Assembly (NCBI GenBank): GCA_009704705.1
Contig: WLDR01000064.1
Location: forward strand, 1 to 8,117
Source of the DNA: Actinomycetota bacterium
Lineage (GTDB): Bacteria; Actinomycetota; Actinomycetes; Actinomycetales; Microbacteriaceae
Length of the DNA stretch: 8,117 nt
Direction: 5' to 3'
Shown: positions 6,045 through 8,117 of the stretch, in pieces
How positions within the stretch are numbered: the stretch's first letter is position 1
Layout: the number at the start of each line of letters is the position of its first letter
The notes under the pieces: generated by a model
The model's input: the letters and a program-made list of their open reading frames with translations, nothing else
Database searches by the model: none
What the model was told of the DNA's origin: nothing
Position numbers and translations under genes: made by a program

Positions 6045-7004
6045 ATGTCACTCCCTCTCACGATTGCGATTCTCTCTGGCGGCATCTCGCATGAACGCGA
6101 GATTTCTCTTCGCACGGGTCGCCGGGTAGCGGATGCGCTCTCTGACCGAGGTCACAGCATCACGTTGCTAGATCCCGATGCCGACCTCTTCTCGCGGCTC
6201 GATGCTCTTGAGCCCGATGTTGTGTGGCCCGCATTGCATGGGTCCAGCGGAGAGGACGGGGCGTTGCTCGGTCTTCTCGCCGCGCGGGGCATGGCATATG
6301 TTGGACCCGCGCCTTCGGCCGCCCGTCTCGCCTGGTCGAAGCCCGTTGCGAAAACCCTGGTCGAGCGGGCTGGCGTTACTAGCGCGGAATCGCTGACCGT
6401 GACGCGTGAAGCCTTCCGCGAGCTCGGGGCCGCGAACGTGCTGTCTCTCGTGATTCGAGCCCTCGGCACGCATGTTGTGGTCAAACCGTCTCAGGGCGGT
6501 TCAGCTCAGGGCGTCACCATCGTCAATGATGCGGATGCGCTGCCTCGAGCCATGGTGGACGCGTTCACATACCACGACGTTGTCATTGTCGAAAAGTTTG
6601 TTTCCGGAACCGAGGTCTCTGCGACGGTCATTGATACGGGCGATGGCCCTCGCGTGTTACCTCTTGTCGAGATTGTTCCCCTCACGGGCACGTACAGCTT
6701 CGAAGCGAGATACACCGCCGGTGAGACGACCTTCTTCGCGCCAGCCCGACTTGCTGAATCGGAGCTTCGCTCGGCAGAAGCGGCCGCGCTGACTGCGCAC
6801 ACTGCTCTTGGCCTTGATTACATGAGTCGGATCGATCTGATTGTGGATGAGCGCGGAACTGCTCACTTCCTCGAGGCAAACACGCTGCCCGGCCTCACCG
6901 AGACGTCGAGTGCACCCCTTGCAATTGAGGCAGCTGGTTTTGAGTCCGGTGAGCTCTACGAGCAGCTCGCGCTTCGCGCGGCACACAACACCGTCACGGG
7001 CTGA
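6045..7004 (+). CDS. ddl: D-alanine--D-alanine ligase
   Basis: This ATP-grasp enzyme of 319 residues would join two D-alanines in the cytoplasm to make the dipeptide that MurF adds to the peptidoglycan precursor. The size matches the short DdlB class (E. coli 306), not the roughly 360-residue DdlA class. Conserved pieces are GGISHEREISL (E17), ALHGSSGEDG (63-72), VKPSQGGSAQG (146-156, S153), YSFEARY (217-223, Y223), SRID (R262, D264) and LEANTLPG (276-283, E277, N279), with S288 after it. E17, S153 and Y223 match the E. coli E15-S150-Y216 triad, predicting D-Ala rather than D-lactate as acceptor. R222 replaces the E. coli Lys215. The gene starts 15 bases after the aminotransferase with only a weak GGA upstream, so translation may depend on coupling. 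It converges on parB. Many actinobacteria encode another Ddl elsewhere, so essentiality cannot be judged here. Confidence 0.94.
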   Translation: MSLPLTIAILSGGISHEREISLRTGRRVADALSDRGHSITLLDPDADLFSRLDALEPDVVWPALHGSSGEDGALLGLLAARGMAYVGPAPSAARLAWSKPVAKTLVERAGVTSAESLTVTREAFRELGAANVLSLVIRALGTHVVVKPSQGGSAQGVTIVNDADALPRAMVDAFTYHDVVIVEKFVSGTEVSATVIDTGDGPRVLPLVEIVPLTGTYSFEARYTAGETTFFAPARLAESELRSAEAAALTAHTALGLDYMSRIDLIVDERGTAHFLEANTLPGLTETSSAPLAIEAAGFESGELYEQLALRAAHNTVTG

Positions 7005-7007
7005 CGC

Positions 7008-7043
7008 CCGAGGCTCGTCTCGGTTACTGACCGAAACCTTTTT
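7008..7043 (+). terminator. Weak hairpins plus T5 at the ddl/parB convergence
   Basis: Downstream of the ddl stop are overlapping small stems: CCGAG (7008-7012) with CTCGG (7019-7023), and TCGGT (7020-7024) with ACCGA (7030-7034). TTTTT at 7039-7043 follows four bases later on the + strand. The second stem and the T run lie inside the last codons of parB, so a terminator for ddl would be embedded in the opposing gene. The stems are only five base pairs each, so this is tentative. Confidence 0.3.
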
Positions 7044-8001
7044 CGCCCAGCTCTTCCAGAATGCGATTGAGGTCCTCAACGCTCGCGAACTCGATGCCAA
7101 TCAAACCTTTTTTGGATGACAACGAGATCTTGACGCGGGTATTCAATCGGTCACCGAGGCGGTCCGCGATGTCGTTGAGCATCGCGGTGCGAGCCCCCGC
7201 CTGCGGCTTCTTCGGTTGGGTCTTCTTCTCCGGCGCCATGCCCGCGAGCGCTTCGGCGGCCCGAACAGAAAGCTCCTCGTTAACTATCTTGTCTGCCAGT
7301 TTGGCCATGGCATCGTTGTCGCCAACAGACAAGATTGCCCGCGCGTGCCCCGCGGTCAGAACGCCCGCGGCGACCCGCTTCTGAACAACCGGCGGTAACT
7401 TCAGGAGTCGCAGGGTGTTACTGATTTGCGGGCGCGAGCGCCCGATGCGCGCGGCCAACTCCTCTTGGGTGCAGCCAAAGTCTGCGAGAAGCTGCTGGTA
7501 TGCGGATGCCTCCTCGAGCGGGTTCAACTGAGCGCGGTGCAGGTTTTCGAGCAGAGCATCCCGCAACATGTCATCGTCGGCGGTTTCTTTGATGATCGCG
7601 GGGATACTCTCAAGCCCCGCGATTCGTGATGCCCGGAGTCGGCGCTCGCCCATGATGAGCTCATAGGTCTTCTTGCCCGGCATGGGCCGTACAACGACCG
7701 GTTGAAGGATGCCGATCTCCTTGATGCTGTGCACCAACTCTGCGAGGTCTTGCTCGTCAAAAACCTTGCGCGGCTGTTGTGGGTTAGGAACAATCTCGGT
7801 TGGCTTCAAGTAGGCCAGGCGAGCGCCCGGAACAGCGACCAGCTCTGTGTCGTTTGACCCTGCCGTTGCCCCGCCCTTCGCGTCGGTCCTCGTTCCTTGG
7901 CCGGGCGAGAACAGCGCGTCGACTGTTCGGCTAGTTGTCTCCGGCGCTCCGGGAATGAGTGCGCCGATTCCTCGACCCAGCCCAGTTCGTTTGGTTGCCA
8001 T
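7024..8001 (-). CDS. parB: Chromosome partitioning protein ParB (CTP-dependent clamp)
   Basis: This 325-residue ParB would bind parS sites near oriC, load and slide as a CTP-dependent clamp, and stimulate ParA ATPase. The N-terminal LGRGIGALIP (8-17) is the usual ParA-contact motif. A variable Gly/Thr-rich linker follows to about residue 60. The N-domain has NPQQPR (73-78), the CTP-site GERRLRA (118-124) and ENLHRAQLNPLEEA (152-165). A helix-turn-helix lies at about 178-203 (TQEELAARIGRSRPQIS), followed by GHARAIL (218-224). A basic linker (258-270) leads to the C-terminal dimerisation domain (273-325). GGGAGGT on the - strand (8006-8012) lies four bases before the ATG. The start shares one base with the parA stop (TAATG), so the two are translationally coupled. 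The last codons approach the convergent ddl gene within 19 bases. Confidence 0.97.
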   Translation of the reverse strand: MATKRTGLGRGIGALIPGAPETTSRTVDALFSPGQGTRTDAKGGATAGSNDTELVAVPGARLAYLKPTEIVPNPQQPRKVFDEQDLAELVHSIKEIGILQPVVVRPMPGKKTYELIMGERRLRASRIAGLESIPAIIKETADDDMLRDALLENLHRAQLNPLEEASAYQQLLADFGCTQEELAARIGRSRPQISNTLRLLKLPPVVQKRVAAGVLTAGHARAILSVGDNDAMAKLADKIVNEELSVRAAEALAGMAPEKKTQPKKPQAGARTAMLNDIADRLGDRLNTRVKISLSSKKGLIGIEFASVEDLNRILEELGEKGFGQ

Positions 8002-8117
8002 TAGGACCTCCCGGTCGTTGCCGCATGGCGATTTGCCATTTCGTGAGCCGCCTCGAGGTACGACACAGCCCCGATTGATTGTGGGTCGTACGTCAAAATC
8101 GTCTGTCCATAACTCGG
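8001..8117 (-). CDS. parA: Chromosome partitioning ATPase ParA (Soj), C-terminal 38 residues
   Basis: Reading leftwards from the window edge, the complement encodes 38 residues and a TAA at 8003-8001. They begin PSYGQTILTYDPQSIGAVSY and continue LEAAHEMA, which is the characteristic end of chromosomal ParA/Soj proteins (a PSYG..I..YDP.S.GA..YLE.A.E pattern). ParA is a Walker-type ATPase that binds nucleoid DNA and pulls or positions ParB-parS complexes. Its P-loop and DNA-binding surface are outside the window. Its stop overlaps the parB start by one base. Assignment rests on this tail plus its operon position upstream of parB. It is too short for the usual ORF cutoffs and is truncated only by the window boundary. 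Confidence 0.93.
   Translation of the reverse strand, partial: PSYGQTILTYDPQSIGAVSYLEAAHEMANRHAATTGRS
8006..8012 (-). promoter_or_regulatory. Strong ribosome binding site of parB inside parA
   Basis: The complement reads GGGAGGT four bases before the parB ATG. It overlaps the last Gly-Arg-Ser codons of parA. It is the strongest Shine-Dalgarno match in the window and confirms the parB start. Confidence 0.8.

Noticed and set aside
6045..7004. VanA-type D-Ala-D-lactate ligase
   Set aside because: Tyr223 and the surrounding YSFEARY segment match ordinary D-Ala-D-Ala ligases, and no vanH- or vanX-like gene is nearby.
1..8117. Mobile element, prophage, CRISPR or other accessory defence system
   Set aside because: No transposase, integrase, direct-repeat array, att-like duplication or unusual composition was seen. 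The content is conserved chromosomal housekeeping.

Overview
This 8.1 kb window is an origin-proximal housekeeping segment from an actinobacterium. The family is most likely Microbacteriaceae or a close relative, judged from gene order and protein style. The DNA is moderately GC-rich and densely coding, with C or G at most third positions. I see no mobile element, CRISPR array, tRNA or rRNA. Seven genes are called, plus the tail of an eighth. All but one encode recognisable conserved families, and two are cut by the window edges.

Layout, left to right. Bases 1-1668 hold the 3' part of a large cell-surface protein (DUF6049-like) with a C-terminal membrane anchor. Its stop codon overlaps the start of murJ, the lipid II flippase (1668-3290). 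After a 52-base gap come trxB (3343-4278) and trxA (4303-4629), the thioredoxin reductase/thioredoxin pair. An 80-base gap with a hairpin and a promoter-like site precedes a stand-alone fold-type I PLP aminotransferase (4710-6029). A D-Ala-D-Ala ligase follows 15 bases later (6045-7004). These genes are all on the + strand. They converge on parB (7024-8001) and the last 38 codons of parA (8001-8117), both on the - strand.

The order resembles the mycobacterial arrangement [Rv3909-like surface protein]-murJ-sigM-rsmA-trxB2-trxC-cwlM-parB-parA, whose parAB end leads on to rsmG, yidC, rpmH and dnaA/oriC. Here the sigM-rsmA slot is reduced to 52 bases and the cwlM slot holds an aminotransferase plus ddl. 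By analogy oriC lies to the right, so parAB would run away from it and the murJ-to-ddl genes towards it.

Functionally the window joins three processes: peptidoglycan precursor supply and export (Ddl, MurJ and possibly the DUF6049 protein), cytoplasmic thiol redox control (TrxB/TrxA), and chromosome segregation (ParA/ParB). The most informative non-coding signals are a textbook SigR/SigH-type disulfide-stress promoter (GGAAT-N18-GTT, 3273-3298) overlapping the end of murJ and facing trxBA, and a -10 motif placed so that the aminotransferase mRNA would be leaderless. I did not find a wholly new system. The points worth checking are these regulatory sites, the altered slot contents and the non-E. 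coli-like MurJ cavity residues.
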